Shown one piece after another: positions 47,675-57,785 of a DNA stretch of 64,000 nt. The translations under genes were made by a program, and so were the position numbers. The stretch spans positions 2,345,584 to 2,409,583 of the forward strand of contig NC_009142.1 of the NCBI RefSeq assembly GCF_000062885.1, written 5' to 3'. Origin of the DNA: Saccharopolyspora erythraea NRRL 2338. GTDB lineage: Bacteria; Actinomycetota; Actinomycetes; Mycobacteriales; Pseudonocardiaceae. Each line of letters opens with the position of its first letter. The stretch's first letter is position 1. The notes beneath the pieces are model-generated. The model saw only the letters and a program-made list of their open reading frames with translations, ran no database searches and was not told the origin of the DNA.

Positions 47675-48241
47675 ATGGCTCGTGTCATCCACGTCTTCCG
47701 CCAGCCCGACCGGTTCGTAGCAGGAACGGTCGGTGAGCCCGGCGAACGCGTTTTCTACCTCCAGGCGTCCGAGGACGTCCGCACCGTCAGCGTGCAGCTG
47801 GAGAAGCAGCAGGTCTCGGTCCTGGCCGAACGCATCGGCGCCCTCCTGGACGAGGTGCGCAGGCGCTTCGACGCCGAGCTGCCCGCCGAACCGCCCGAGG
47901 AACTGCTCGACACCGACCCGCTGCAGGTGCCGGTGGAGGAGGAGTTCCGCGTCGGCACGATGGGCCTGGGCTGGGACGCCGAGACCGAGGCGGTGGTGGT
48001 CGAGCTGCTGGCCGTCACCGACGAGGAGATAGACGAGTCGGTGGTGCTCGACGACACCGAGGAGGGCCCCGACGCGGTGCGGGTCTTCCTCAGCCCCGGG
48101 CACGCGCGGGCCTTCGCCGAACGCGCCGAGCGGGTCATCAACGCCGGTCGCAAGCCGTGTCCGCTGTGCGCGGAGCCGCTGGACCCCGCCGGGCACATCT
48201 GCCCGCGCCAGAACGGCTACCGCCGCTCGGACGAGGAATAG
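47675..48241 (+). CDS. DUF3090 family protein
   Basis: 188 aa from ATG 47675 with GGAGG upstream. MARVIHVFRQPDRFVAGTVGEPGERVFYLQA is the family start. The C-terminus is a small zinc-ribbon-like CPLCAEPLDPAGHICPR. Function unknown. In actinobacteria it is linked with the SCO1664-type gene that follows six bases later, and they very likely form one unit. Confidence 0.9.
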   Translation: MARVIHVFRQPDRFVAGTVGEPGERVFYLQASEDVRTVSVQLEKQQVSVLAERIGALLDEVRRRFDAELPAEPPEELLDTDPLQVPVEEEFRVGTMGLGWDAETEAVVVELLAVTDEEIDESVVLDDTEEGPDAVRVFLSPGHARAFAERAERVINAGRKPCPLCAEPLDPAGHICPRQNGYRRSDEE

Positions 48242-48247
48242 CCTCCG

Positions 48248-49041
48248 GTGCCCGCCGAGGGGGCCGGTGCTCGTGAGCTGTTGCGGCGGGGCCGGATCGA
48301 GGTGCAGGGACGGCTGGTCGAGGCGTCGAACGCGACGCTGTTCTGCGGCATCGAGCTCGACGGGCTGGCGGCCGAGTGCGTCTACAAGCCGGTTCGCGGC
48401 GAGCGCCCGCTGTGGGACTTCCCCGACGGCACGCTCGCCGGCCGGGAGATCGCCTCTCACCTGCTGTCGGAGTCCGGCGGGTGGGGGCTGGTGCCGCCGA
48501 CGATCCTGCGCGACGGGCCGTTCGGGCCGGGCATGGTGCAGCTGTGGATCGACACGGAGGAGGACTCCGAGCTCGTCGACATCGTCGCCCCCGGCGAGGT
48601 GCCCGACGGCTGGCTGCCCGTGCTGCGGGCGCAGGACCACCACGGATCGCCGGTGGTGCTGGCCCACGCCGACCACGACTCGCTGCGCGGCATGGCGGTG
48701 CTGGACGCGGTGATCAACAACGCCGACCGCAAGGGCGGGCACATCCTGCACACCCCGGACGGCCGCGTGTTCGGTGTCGACCACGGGGTGAGCCTCAACG
48801 CCGACGACAAGCTGCGGACGGTGCTGTGGGGCTGGATCGGGCAGGACCTGCCCGATGCCGAGGTCGGACGCCTCAGCGAGCTGCGCGCCCTGCTGGAGGG
48901 CCCGCTGGCCCAGGACCTCGCCGAGCACATCACGCCGAAGGAAGTGCAGGCGGTGGTGCAGCGCATCGACCAGCTGCTGGAAGCCGGCGTCTTCCCGGCC
49001 CCGTCCGGGGAATGGCCCGCGATTCCCTGGCCGGCGTTCTG

Positions 49042-49042
<1 letters not shown>
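48248..49042 (+). CDS. SCO1664 family protein (PI3/4-kinase-like fold)
   Basis: 264 aa from GTG 48248. ASNATLFCGIELDGLAAECVYKPVRGERPLWDFPDGTLAGREIASHLLSE resembles the N-lobe with a Lys. MAVLDAVINNADRKGGHILHTPDGRVFGVDHGVSL is the catalytic-loop and DFG-like region of PI3/4-kinase or HipA-like folds. Substrate unknown. The stop overlaps the next ATG (TGATG). Confidence 0.88.
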
Positions 49043-50055
<1,013 letters not shown>

Positions 50056-50076
50056 CGGTTCGGGCATCCTGTGCCG

Positions 50077-50919
50077 ATGTCCGGACTCCGACGAGATCCA
50101 CTTCCGCTGCGCGGCCGCACGGCCCTGGTCACCGGTGTCAGCCGGCGGCGGGGCATCGGCCATGCGATCGCGCGCCGTCTCGCCGCCTACGGCGCGAACG
50201 TGTTCCTGCACCACTACCGCGCCCACGACGTCGAACAGCCGTGGGGCGCCGACGACATCGACGCCGTAGTGGCCGGGGTCGCCGACGAGCTCACCGACGG
50301 CGCACGCCTCGCTCACCTTGACGCCGACCTCGCCGAACCGGAGCAGCCGCGACGGGTGCTCGACGCCGCGGCAGCCGAGTTCGGCCACGTCGACGTCCTG
50401 GTGTGCAACCACGCGCTCAGCGGTTCGGACGGGGCGCTGGGCGAGCTGGACGCGGCGATGCTGGACCTGCACTGGGCCGTCAACACCCGGTCCTCGGTCC
50501 TGCTCGCGCAGGCGTTCGCCGCCGCGCACGACGGGCGCGACGGCGGCCGGATCGTCTTCATGACCTCCGGGCAGCGCCTCGGGCCGATGCCGGGGGAGGT
50601 CGCCTACGCGGCGGCCAAGGGCGCGCTCGCCGAGATCACCACGACGCTGGCCGACCAGCTCGCCGACGCGCGAATCACGCTCAACACCGTCAATCCGGGC
50701 CCTGTGGACACCGGCTACCTGGGCGAACGCGACTGGGAGTACGTGCGGCCGATGTTCCCGTCCGGCCGCTACGGCGAGCCCGACGACCCCGCCCGGCTGA
50801 TCGCGTGGCTGGCGACCGACGAGGCCGGGTGGATCACCGGCCAGGTGATCAACACCGAGGGCGGCTTCGGGCGCTGGCGCCCCAGGGGAACACCTCAGAC
50901 GTCTGAGGACTTCTGCTAG
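50077..50919 (+). CDS. Short-chain dehydrogenase/reductase
   Basis: 280 aa from ATG 50077. Rossmann start RTALVTGVSRRRGIGHAIARRLAAYGANVFLHHYRAHD, NHALSG in place of NNAG, the catalytic Tyr/Lys in VAYAAAKGALAEITTTL, and ITLNTVNPGPVDTGYL. C-terminal WITGQVINTEGGF is typical of oxidoreductase SDRs. Substrate unknown. Its last codons contain the GntR-type palindrome. Confidence 0.88.
   Translation: MSGLRRDPLPLRGRTALVTGVSRRRGIGHAIARRLAAYGANVFLHHYRAHDVEQPWGADDIDAVVAGVADELTDGARLAHLDADLAEPEQPRRVLDAAAAEFGHVDVLVCNHALSGSDGALGELDAAMLDLHWAVNTRSSVLLAQAFAAAHDGRDGGRIVFMTSGQRLGPMPGEVAYAAAKGALAEITTTLADQLADARITLNTVNPGPVDTGYLGERDWEYVRPMFPSGRYGEPDDPARLIAWLATDEAGWITGQVINTEGGFGRWRPRGTPQTSEDFC
50893..50908. promoter_or_regulatory. 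16-bp palindrome, GntR-type operator
   Basis: CCTCAGACGTCTGAGG is a perfect 16-bp dyad at the end of the SDR gene, 43 bp before the chimeric GntR/ABC gene and just ahead of TGCTAGCGT (a possible extended -10). It fits sites bound by GntR regulators. Confidence 0.55.
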
Positions 50920-50950
50920 CGTCGCACCGGCATGATCAGGAGGTGCGGTG

Positions 50951-51463
50951 GTGGAGTCGCGGCGGTTGCGGCGCGGACCGGTGGTCCCCGAAGTCGAGCG
51001 GGCCCTTCGCGAACTGCTCGCCGAAGGTCGCTGGGCGGCGGGGGAGAAGATGCCGATGCTGGGCATGAGCGCCCGAGCCGACGCCCGGTGGCCGACCCTG
51101 TCCCAGGGCGAACGCGGCCGGGCCCTCATCGCGCGGGCGCTCATGCCGTGGCCGCGGCTCCTGCTGCTCGACGAACCCGCGACCGGCCTCGACCTCGCGG
51201 CACGCGAGCAGCTCGTGTCCAGCCTGGACACCCTGCGGCGCCAACACCCCGACCTGGCAACGGTTCTGGTGACCCACCACCTGGAGGAACTCCCGGCGAC
51301 CACCACCCACGCCCTCCTGCTGCGCGAGGGCGAACGCCTCGCGGCAGGTCCCGTCGACGACGTCCTGACGACCGACCGCATCAGCGCCTGCTTCGACCAC
51401 CCGGTGCTGATCAACCCCACCCCCGACGGCCGCTGGAGCGCCCGCACCCGCGCCGCGGCGTGA
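50951..51463 (+). pseudogene. Chimera: GntR N-terminus joined to ABC ATPase C-terminal half
   Basis: 170 codons from GTG 50951 (AGGAGG seven bases upstream; GTG 50948 also possible). The first 35 residues, RGPVVPEVERALRELLAEGRWAAGEKMP, look like the start of a GntR winged-helix regulator. From about residue 48 the chain is an ABC ATPase from the signature motif on: TLSQGERGRALIARAL, Walker B LLLLDEPATGLD, LVTHHLEELP. There is no Walker A or Q-loop. A deletion fusing two genes is the simplest explanation; function is unlikely. Confidence 0.65.
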
Positions 51464-51604
51464 GGTTGTACCTCGCCCGCTGGCGATCGGGTGAGACGGT
51501 GATCACGGGTGGTGTTTCGTTGATCACTGCCTGCGCATCTCCGAGTGATGGTTAAAGTCCCTCCCCGACAAAGGCGACAGAAGGTGTTCCGGGGGGAGGG
51601 CCTG

Positions 51605-52111
51605 GTGAGTGGTCGCGTGCTGACCTTCGCGGGAATTTTGCCGGACGATGGGCTGGTCGGCCCATCGTCCGATGTGGATGAGTCGCTGGCGCTGGCGTTG
51701 GCCGAGGTGCGTGCTGGTGAGCTCGCCATGGGTGAGATCCCGCGCGTGTTGCGGGAGTCGATCGTCTTCGTCGAGCTGACCGGTGCCGGAGCCGCGCCGG
51801 AGCTGGCGGTGGTGAGCGCGGAAGGCATGGGGTGGGCGTTGGTGTTCTCGTCGTTGCCGCGCATGGCCGCTTTCTTCCGCTCTGCGCAGCGGGGCGGGGA
51901 CAGGCTGCGTTACGGCAGGCTCAGCGGTGCTGAGCTGCTGGACGAGGTGTGGCCGCAGTTGCCCGCCGGCACGGGCCTGGTGCTGGATCCGGGCAGTGAG
52001 CACGTCGTGGCGATGCCGCCGTTCGCGGGGTTGGCCCCGGAGTCGGTCGCGGTGGAACGCGACCTGGTGGTGCCCGCGGTGGGCGCGGCCGCGCGTGGGG
52101 GGAAGGGCTGA
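51605..52111 (+). CDS. SseB-like protein
   Basis: 168 aa from GTG 51605, preceded by GGGGGGAGGG. LALALAEVRAGELAMGEIPRVLRESIVFVEL, then VVSAEGMGWALVFSSLPRMAAFFRSA and VLDPGSEHVVAMPP, match the SseB N-terminal domain found in many T7SS-linked actinobacterial loci. No signal or membrane span. First gene of a coupled set: its stop overlaps the next ATG by one base. Confidence 0.75.
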   Translation: MSGRVLTFAGILPDDGLVGPSSDVDESLALALAEVRAGELAMGEIPRVLRESIVFVELTGAGAAPELAVVSAEGMGWALVFSSLPRMAAFFRSAQRGGDRLRYGRLSGAELLDEVWPQLPAGTGLVLDPGSEHVVAMPPFAGLAPESVAVERDLVVPAVGAAARGGKG

Positions 52112-52473
52112 TGGGGTACGGGTTTTTCGCCGCGGATCTGCAGGCGATGCGCACGGCCGAGCAGGGTGTGCGGGATGCGGTCAAGGAGCTGGCGGAGATG
52201 TCCGGTGGCGGCGGGATCGGCGACGCGATGGGTGCCTCAGGGCACGGCCTGGTCCAGGAGTGCATGGACAACGCTCCGCGGATCGGCAGCGGCGGCATGT
52301 TGCCTGCGATGCTGATCGGGTTCGCCGACAAGTGGAGCTGGGGGACGCGCTTCCTCGTCGAGGACGGTGTGGCGGCGGCGGATGCGCTGGCCGAGGTCCG
52401 TGCGGAGTACCTGGCCACTGATCAGGCGGCGATCCGTGCTCTCGGGGGCGTGCACCAGGCGAGGCAGGGCTGA
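52111..52473 (+). CDS. Small WXG100/EspC-like protein
   Basis: 120 aa from ATG 52111. Two helical halves with a Gly-rich turn: MGYGFFAADLQAMRTAEQGVRDAVKELAEMSGGGGIGDAMG, then FADKWSWGTRFLVEDGVAAADALAEVRAEYLATDQAAIRALGG. Size, helix-turn-helix layout and the position before a T7SS-type effector suggest an Esx- or EspC-like partner for secretion. The canonical WxG is not in the turn. Two bases separate it from the toxin gene. Confidence 0.6.
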   Translation: MGYGFFAADLQAMRTAEQGVRDAVKELAEMSGGGGIGDAMGASGHGLVQECMDNAPRIGSGGMLPAMLIGFADKWSWGTRFLVEDGVAAADALAEVRAEYLATDQAAIRALGGVHQARQG

Positions 52474-52475
52474 AG

Positions 52476-54869
52476 GTGGCGTGGACGAACACGTCCTCAT
52501 TCTCAGAGGACATGAACTCGCTCGGTAGCGAGCTGAAGTACCTGGGGCAGGTCACCGGTCTGGTCGAGGAGGACCTGATCCCGGGTGATCCGGCGGTAGC
52601 CGAGGAGTTGGCGGCGCACCTGATGAAGCTGGGCGCGGCGTTCGAGAAGGCCGGCGAGGGTTTCAAGCGCATCGATGCCGGTGGTTGGGAGGGCAAGGCC
52701 GCCGACGCCGCGCGGGAGTACCTGACGGCCACGCTGCCGCCGCGGTGGCTGGCCGCTGCGGACGCGCACACCGAGGCGGGTACGGCGGTGCAGGACTACG
52801 CGCGGGTGCTGGCCGATGCCAAGGCGCGGGCGGAGCAGGCCAAGCAGGCGCTGGATCGGGCCAACGCCGAGAGTGAGAAGGCGCGTCTGGCGCACAACGC
52901 GGCAGTGGAGCGCTACAACGCCGATCCCGGTGCCGGTGCGGCGCCGCCGGAGTGCTCCGATCCGGGTGCGCAGGCGCGGGCCCAGGCCGAACGGGAGATC
53001 GCCGCGGCGAAGGCCGCGGTGGCCGATGCGGATCTGCGGGCGGCGCGGATCGTCGGGCGTGCGATGGAGGCCGCGCCGGCGGAGCCGGGGATGCTGGCAC
53101 AGCTGGCCGCCAACGCCGAGGACTTGGTGCAAGGTCTGGGCGCGGGCGTCGGTTCGCTGGTCGGTGGCGCGGTCGATGCGGTGGTCGGCCTCGGCACCAC
53201 GGTCGTCGGCGCGGTGGGCTTCATGACCACCTACGGCAACCCGGCGTGGACCATGACCCACCCACAGGAGTTCGCGCAGTTCAACGCCCAGGTCGACGGC
53301 CTGGTCAAGGCGGCCGCCACCGACCCGGCGGGATTCGGCTACCAGGTCGGCAAGACGATGCTCAACGTCGAGGGCTGGAAGAACGACCCGCTGCGCGCGG
53401 CCGGGGAGATGGTGCCGGATGCGGTCGGGTCGATCGTCGGCGGCGCGGGCATCGCCAGCCGCGTGGGCCGCAGCGTGGGCAAGGTCGGCGACGTCGCGGG
53501 CGACCTGGGCAAGACGGCGGGCCGGGTCGACGGGGTCCCCCGGCACACGCCCGAGCCCCCACCGCGCCCGCAACCGCCGGCGCCGCAGCCTCGTCCGGAG
53601 CCGCCCGCGCCGCAGCAACAGCCGCGTCCGGAGCATCCCTCCGCGCAGCCGCGGCAGCAAGCACCGTCCCCACAGCAGCCGTCGTCACCGACCACACCGT
53701 GGGGCGACTACAACGACCTGCCGCCCTCCACGGCACACCACGCACCCCCGGACACCACACCGTCCTGGGGGCAGCCGGAACCCAGCTACCCGACCCGCCC
53801 GGACGGCGGCTTCGGCCCGATGGGCAGCGCCCAGGAGGTCGTCGAACAGGCACCCCGTTACGCCGAGAAAGTCGACCGCACATCGCCTTGGCAGGGCGAT
53901 TTCGACAACACTCCTTCGGGACCGCACGAACGGCCAACCACACCGACCACCGACCCACTCGACCGGATTCCCGAACCCGAGGTGCCGACCCACCGGAACG
54001 GCGACCACGAGAACGGACCGGACCAGCCGGGCCACCACGACGGCCACGATGATCCACCCGGGCACGGTCGTGACGACCCGTCGCCGCGCGGCGACGGCGA
54101 TCGGCCAGGTGTCGACGAGCTGTTCCCGGAACCAGGGGCACCGTTCGACGAGGGACGCGCTCTGCACACGTTCAGGGAAGCGCTCGACGGCCAGTACGGA
54201 GACCTCACCGTCGCGGTGAAGGAGGTCAGCGGCAACGCGGGTTCGTACCGCATGGTCGCCGACATCCTCGATGCGAACGGACAGCCTGCGGGAACAGCGA
54301 TCCGGGACTTCTACAGGCTCGACGACGGCGGCTTGTCGGTGACCCACAACAAGCTGGAGATCCACGACCCCGAGCTCCGCGGTTCGGGCTTCGCCGGCGA
54401 GTTCAACGGGAAGCTTGAGGACTGGTACCGCAAGTCCGGGGTCGAGGAGATCCGCCTCCAGGCCAACATCGATGTCGGCAGCTACGCGTGGGCGAGGCAA
54501 GGGTACGAGTTCGCCAACCACGCGCAAGCCGTCCAGCACATCCTGCCGAGGTTGCACGACGAGATCGCGCGTGCGGAGCGGGACCTCGCAGGTCTCCATG
54601 ACCAGTTGAGACAGCCGGATGCGGAGCACGGTGTCCTTTCGAAGGCGATCGACCACCAAGAGAAGCTGCTGCGCAGTGCGCGCGAGATCGAGACGCGATT
54701 CCACGAAGGCTCGGACAAGTTCCCCACACCGTGGGAGATCAGCAACCTCGGTCGGCCCGAGGGGCTGAAACCCGGGGAGTCACGCGATCTGCGATGGCCT
54801 GGCAAGGACGTGTTGCAGGACCCGTCGGGTAGAGAAAACGTCATGTGGCATGGGGTGAAGAAGCTGTGA
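52476..54869 (+). CDS. T7SS-type polymorphic toxin with GNAT-like C-terminal domain
   Basis: 797 aa from GTG 52476. Residues 1-120 are a WXG-like helical domain with WEG at 71-73. Residues 120-215 form a coiled coil rich in Ala, Glu and Arg. Residues 215-345 are a Gly/Val-rich hydrophobic segment. Residues 350-545 are a Pro/Gln/Asp-rich linker. The C-terminal domain (about 550-797) contains LEIHDPELRGSGFAGEFNGKLEDWY and ANIDVGSYAWARQGYEFANHA, matching motif A and the WARxGF element of GNAT acetyltransferases, then a helical tail. Probably an exported antibacterial effector; its immunity gene overlaps its end. Activity is inferred. Confidence 0.72.
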   Translation: MAWTNTSSFSEDMNSLGSELKYLGQVTGLVEEDLIPGDPAVAEELAAHLMKLGAAFEKAGEGFKRIDAGGWEGKAADAAREYLTATLPPRWLAAADAHTEAGTAVQDYARVLADAKARAEQAKQALDRANAESEKARLAHNAAVERYNADPGAGAAPPECSDPGAQARAQAEREIAAAKAAVADADLRAARIVGRAMEAAPAEPGMLAQLAANAEDLVQGLGAGVGSLVGGAVDAVVGLGTTVVGAVGFMTTYGNPAWTMTHPQEFAQFNAQVDGLVKAAATDPAGFGYQVGKTMLNVEGWKNDPLRAAGEMVPDAVGSIVGGAGIASRVGRSVGKVGDVAGDLGKTAGRVDGVPRHTPEPPPRPQPPAPQPRPEPPAPQQQPRPEHPSAQPRQQAPSPQQPSSPTTPWGDYNDLPPSTAHHAPPDTTPSWGQPEPSYPTRPDGGFGPMGSAQEVVEQAPRYAEKVDRTSPWQGDFDNTPSGPHERPTTPTTDPLDRIPEPEVPTHRNGDHENGPDQPGHHDGHDDPPGHGRDDPSPRGDGDRPGVDELFPEPGAPFDEGRALHTFREALDGQYGDLTVAVKEVSGNAGSYRMVADILDANGQPAGTAIRDFYRLDDGGLSVTHNKLEIHDPELRGSGFAGEFNGKLEDWYRKSGVEEIRLQANIDVGSYAWARQGYEFANHAQAVQHILPRLHDEIARAERDLAGLHDQLRQPDAEHGVLSKAIDHQEKLLRSAREIETRFHEGSDKFPTPWEISNLGRPEGLKPGESRDLRWPGKDVLQDPSGRENVMWHGVKKL

Positions 54870-56248
54870 GGGATGAACGGGTCGCACCGAAGGGTATGCC
54901 CAAGGCGCTTCGTAGCCGGCTCAGCGGCAAGCTCTCCCGTTGGCACGCCGACTGGACCAAGCGCAACGAACACCAAGCGCAGTTCCAACCACAAGGCCGG
55001 AAAGAGGGCAGCGACTACAACCTCCACTACGTGGACATGGACGCCCCGTTGGAGGCCCAGATCGACTTCGATCGTCGAGCGGAGGAGATCTTCGGTTACG
55101 ACCCGGACACTCGCCAGCCGCTTCCCGAGCCGGAGTACCAGGAGCGGTTCCGCGGTGCGCTCTTGGCAGCGGAGGCCGGGGATGCGCTGGGCCGTGCGGT
55201 CGATACCGGGGCGGTATACGAGCTGCCCTGGTCGCCGGACCTGGAGTTGAAGGGCGACAAGGTGCTCACCGAGTACGTCCTCGGGAACGACGTGGGTGGG
55301 TCGTCCGCGGTCACACAGCTGATGGCCTTCACCATGGAAGGGCTGATCAGGCTGGGCGTTCGGATGCGTGGGGAGTCGGGACCACCCACGCCCGTGATCC
55401 AGCACGCCATGCAGCGCTGGCTCCACACCCAGCGCTTCCCCACGGGACAGGGGTGGAACGTCAGCGGTGGCCCGTACGCCGCGCATGCACCGCAGCCCGA
55501 CGGGTGGTTGGTGGCCACCGAGATCCTGTACAGGGACGGTGCCGCTGATCCGGCGACGGTCGTCGAGCTGGAGCGTTTCGCCGACACCGGCGAGCTGTCG
55601 TCATTGCGCCGACCGACGGCCCGAGCGCGCGGCTCCGCAGTGCTGCCCAGGGTCGCGGGTCTGGCGGCGTGTTCGAACGACGCCGACCCGGCCTTCTACG
55701 GCGCGGCGAACATCGCCGCGCTCACGCACACCAGCCGGGACGACTGCTTGGCGGCCGGTGCCCTCGCGGTGATCCTGCACCAGCAGATTCGCGACCAGCC
55801 CTTCTACGACTGCATCACCGCGGCCCAGGAGATTTTACGGCGACACCGCGGGGCCGAGCGGGTGCTGCGCAAGATCGATCTGGCGCTGACCATGAACCAG
55901 GAGTACTGGGTTCCCGCCTCGCGCCAGGACATGCGGAAGCCGTTCCCAGACGGCGGAAGCGACGGTGCCGAAGCGCTCGGGCTCGCTCTCTACTGCGCGA
56001 TGGCCAGCGACTACGTGCGCGAGGCGTTGCAACTGGCCATGAACTACTCGGCGCACCGCTCGGTCGTGGGGGCGGTCACCGGGCTGCTCATCGGGGCGGA
56101 GTGCGGAGTGCGGGCGATACCGGCCGACCTGCGTGCCGCTGCGCCGCTCGCCGACGTCGTCGACACCTTGGCCGAGGACGAGATCGCCGAGTACAGCACG
56201 AACCCGCCTCGCGACGAGTCGTGGTTCCGCCGGTACCCAGGGTGGTGA
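54866..56248 (+). CDS. ADP-ribosylglycohydrolase-fold protein, probable immunity protein
   Basis: 460 aa from GTG 54866, overlapping the toxin stop (GTGA). The N-terminal 95 residues are charged. The rest resembles ADP-ribosylglycohydrolases: RFRGALLAAEAGDALGRAVD (about residue 95), ALTHTSRDDCLAAGALAVIL (about 285) and HRSVVGAVTGLLIGAECGVRAIPADL (about 397). The metal motifs are lost: the TDDT block reads SAVT (about 147) and the DTD block reads HRS. It probably keeps the fold for binding, not catalysis. Position and coupling suggest immunity against the preceding toxin. Confidence 0.68.
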   Translation: MRDERVAPKGMPKALRSRLSGKLSRWHADWTKRNEHQAQFQPQGRKEGSDYNLHYVDMDAPLEAQIDFDRRAEEIFGYDPDTRQPLPEPEYQERFRGALLAAEAGDALGRAVDTGAVYELPWSPDLELKGDKVLTEYVLGNDVGGSSAVTQLMAFTMEGLIRLGVRMRGESGPPTPVIQHAMQRWLHTQRFPTGQGWNVSGGPYAAHAPQPDGWLVATEILYRDGAADPATVVELERFADTGELSSLRRPTARARGSAVLPRVAGLAACSNDADPAFYGAANIAALTHTSRDDCLAAGALAVILHQQIRDQPFYDCITAAQEILRRHRGAERVLRKIDLALTMNQEYWVPASRQDMRKPFPDGGSDGAEALGLALYCAMASDYVREALQLAMNYSAHRSVVGAVTGLLIGAECGVRAIPADLRAAAPLADVVDTLAEDEIAEYSTNPPRDESWFRRYPGW

Positions 56249-56466
56249 CCGCGGCTCAGCGGTGGTCGGCGACCACGAGGTCGCTGACGACAGCGGGGCG
56301 GTCGCCCGGCCAACGCCCCGCCGTGTCTCAGGTGTCCCGAGACCCAGGCTTCGCGCCGGCGCCTACCACCAGGGAAGTGCCGGCGATGCCGTCGAGAAGG
56401 ACGGCCCAGAAGGCAAAGCCTGAGCGCACAGCGGGGGCGAGCCGCCCGCCCGCACCGGCAACGGTC

Positions 56467-57699
56467 TCAGTCCACCAATGCCTGGTACACGAGCTGGTGG
56501 AGCTGGGGGCGGATGGGGTGGGTGCTGGAGGGCAGGAGCTGGGTCAGGAACAGCACGGTGAGCTCCTCGGCCGGGTCGACCCAGAAGGCGGTGCTGGCGG
56601 CTCCGCCCCACGAGAACTCGCCTGCCGACGACAGCACCTTCGCCGCCGCCGGGTCGTCGATCACGGCGAAGCCGAGGCCGAAGCCCTTGCCCGCGTTGGC
56701 GACCTCCGAGAACGAGCCGAGGGCGATGGACTCCAGGTCGACGCCGCCCGGCAGGTGGTTGCGGGTCATGTACCGCAGGGTGCGGCTGCCGATCACGCGG
56801 GCGCCGTCGAGCTCGCCGCCGCGCAGCAGCATCTGCTGGAAGCGGTGGTAGTCGCGCGCCGTCGAGACCAGGCCCTGGCCGCCCGCCAGCACCCGCGGGG
56901 GCGTCGAGCCCACGCGGCCGAACCTGTCGTTGCGCACCGGGCGGCCCGCCGCGTCGGCGGTGTAGAGCGCCGCCAGCCGCTCCGCCTCCGACTCCGGCAC
57001 GCTGAAACCGGTGTCGTGCATGCCCAGCGGTTCCAGGATGCGGGTGCGGAAGAACTCGTCCAGCGACTGCCCGGAGGCGACTTCGACCACGCGGCCCAGC
57101 ACGTCGGTGGAGACGCCGTAGTTCCACGCCTGGCCGGGGTCGAACAGCAGGGGCATCGACGCCCACTCGTCGCAGCAGCCCTCCAGGTCGAGCGCGGGCG
57201 GGCTGCCCCACTCGAAACCGCCGTCCCGGTACATCTGGTCGACCGGGTGCAGGTTGTGGAAGCCGTAGGTCAGCCCGGAGGTGTGGGTGAGCAGGTGCCA
57301 GATCAGCATCGGCGCGGTCGCGGGCCGGGTTTCCGGCTTGCGCGCGGGACCACCCAGGTAGACCTGCTGGTCGGCGAAGGAGGGGATGAACGCGCTGACG
57401 GGATCGGTGAGCTCGAAGGCGCCTTCCTCGTAGAGCATCATCGCCGCGAGCGAGGTGATCGGCTTGGTCATCGAGTAGATGCGGAACAGGGTGTCGGTCT
57501 CGACCGGGAGCCCGGCCTCCACGTCGCGCCTGCCCTGCGTGGCCAGGTGCACGATCTTGCCGCGCCGGGCCACCAGCACCAGGTAACCGGGCAGCTTCTC
57601 CTCGTCGACGTAGCGGGTGAAGTGGCGGTCGATGCGCTTGAGCCGGGCGGCGTCGAACCCCAGCTCCGCGGGTTCGGCCTCGACGTGCAGTGGGCTCAC
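56467..57699 (-). CDS. Beta-lactamase-family serine hydrolase (EstB-like)
   Basis: 410 aa from GTG 57699 with GAGGAGG six bases upstream. Class C-like fold: TLFRIYSMTKPITSLAAMML has the SxxK motif (SMTK), WNYGVSTDVLGRVVE the Tyr motif, and GEFSWGGAASTAFWVDP the final HTG-like block. No signal peptide. Probably an esterase or D-aminopeptidase rather than a lactamase. Confidence 0.88.
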   Translation of the reverse strand: MSPLHVEAEPAELGFDAARLKRIDRHFTRYVDEEKLPGYLVLVARRGKIVHLATQGRRDVEAGLPVETDTLFRIYSMTKPITSLAAMMLYEEGAFELTDPVSAFIPSFADQQVYLGGPARKPETRPATAPMLIWHLLTHTSGLTYGFHNLHPVDQMYRDGGFEWGSPPALDLEGCCDEWASMPLLFDPGQAWNYGVSTDVLGRVVEVASGQSLDEFFRTRILEPLGMHDTGFSVPESEAERLAALYTADAAGRPVRNDRFGRVGSTPPRVLAGGQGLVSTARDYHRFQQMLLRGGELDGARVIGSRTLRYMTRNHLPGGVDLESIALGSFSEVANAGKGFGLGFAVIDDPAAAKVLSSAGEFSWGGAASTAFWVDPAEELTVLFLTQLLPSSTHPIRPQLHQLVYQALVD

Positions 57700-57785
57700 G
57701 GCAGTCCTCCTCGCAGATGGCACCGCGGTCCTTTCTACCTTCAGCGCGAGCGCCGTGGCCAGACCGACCGGTACGCTCTTGCCCC

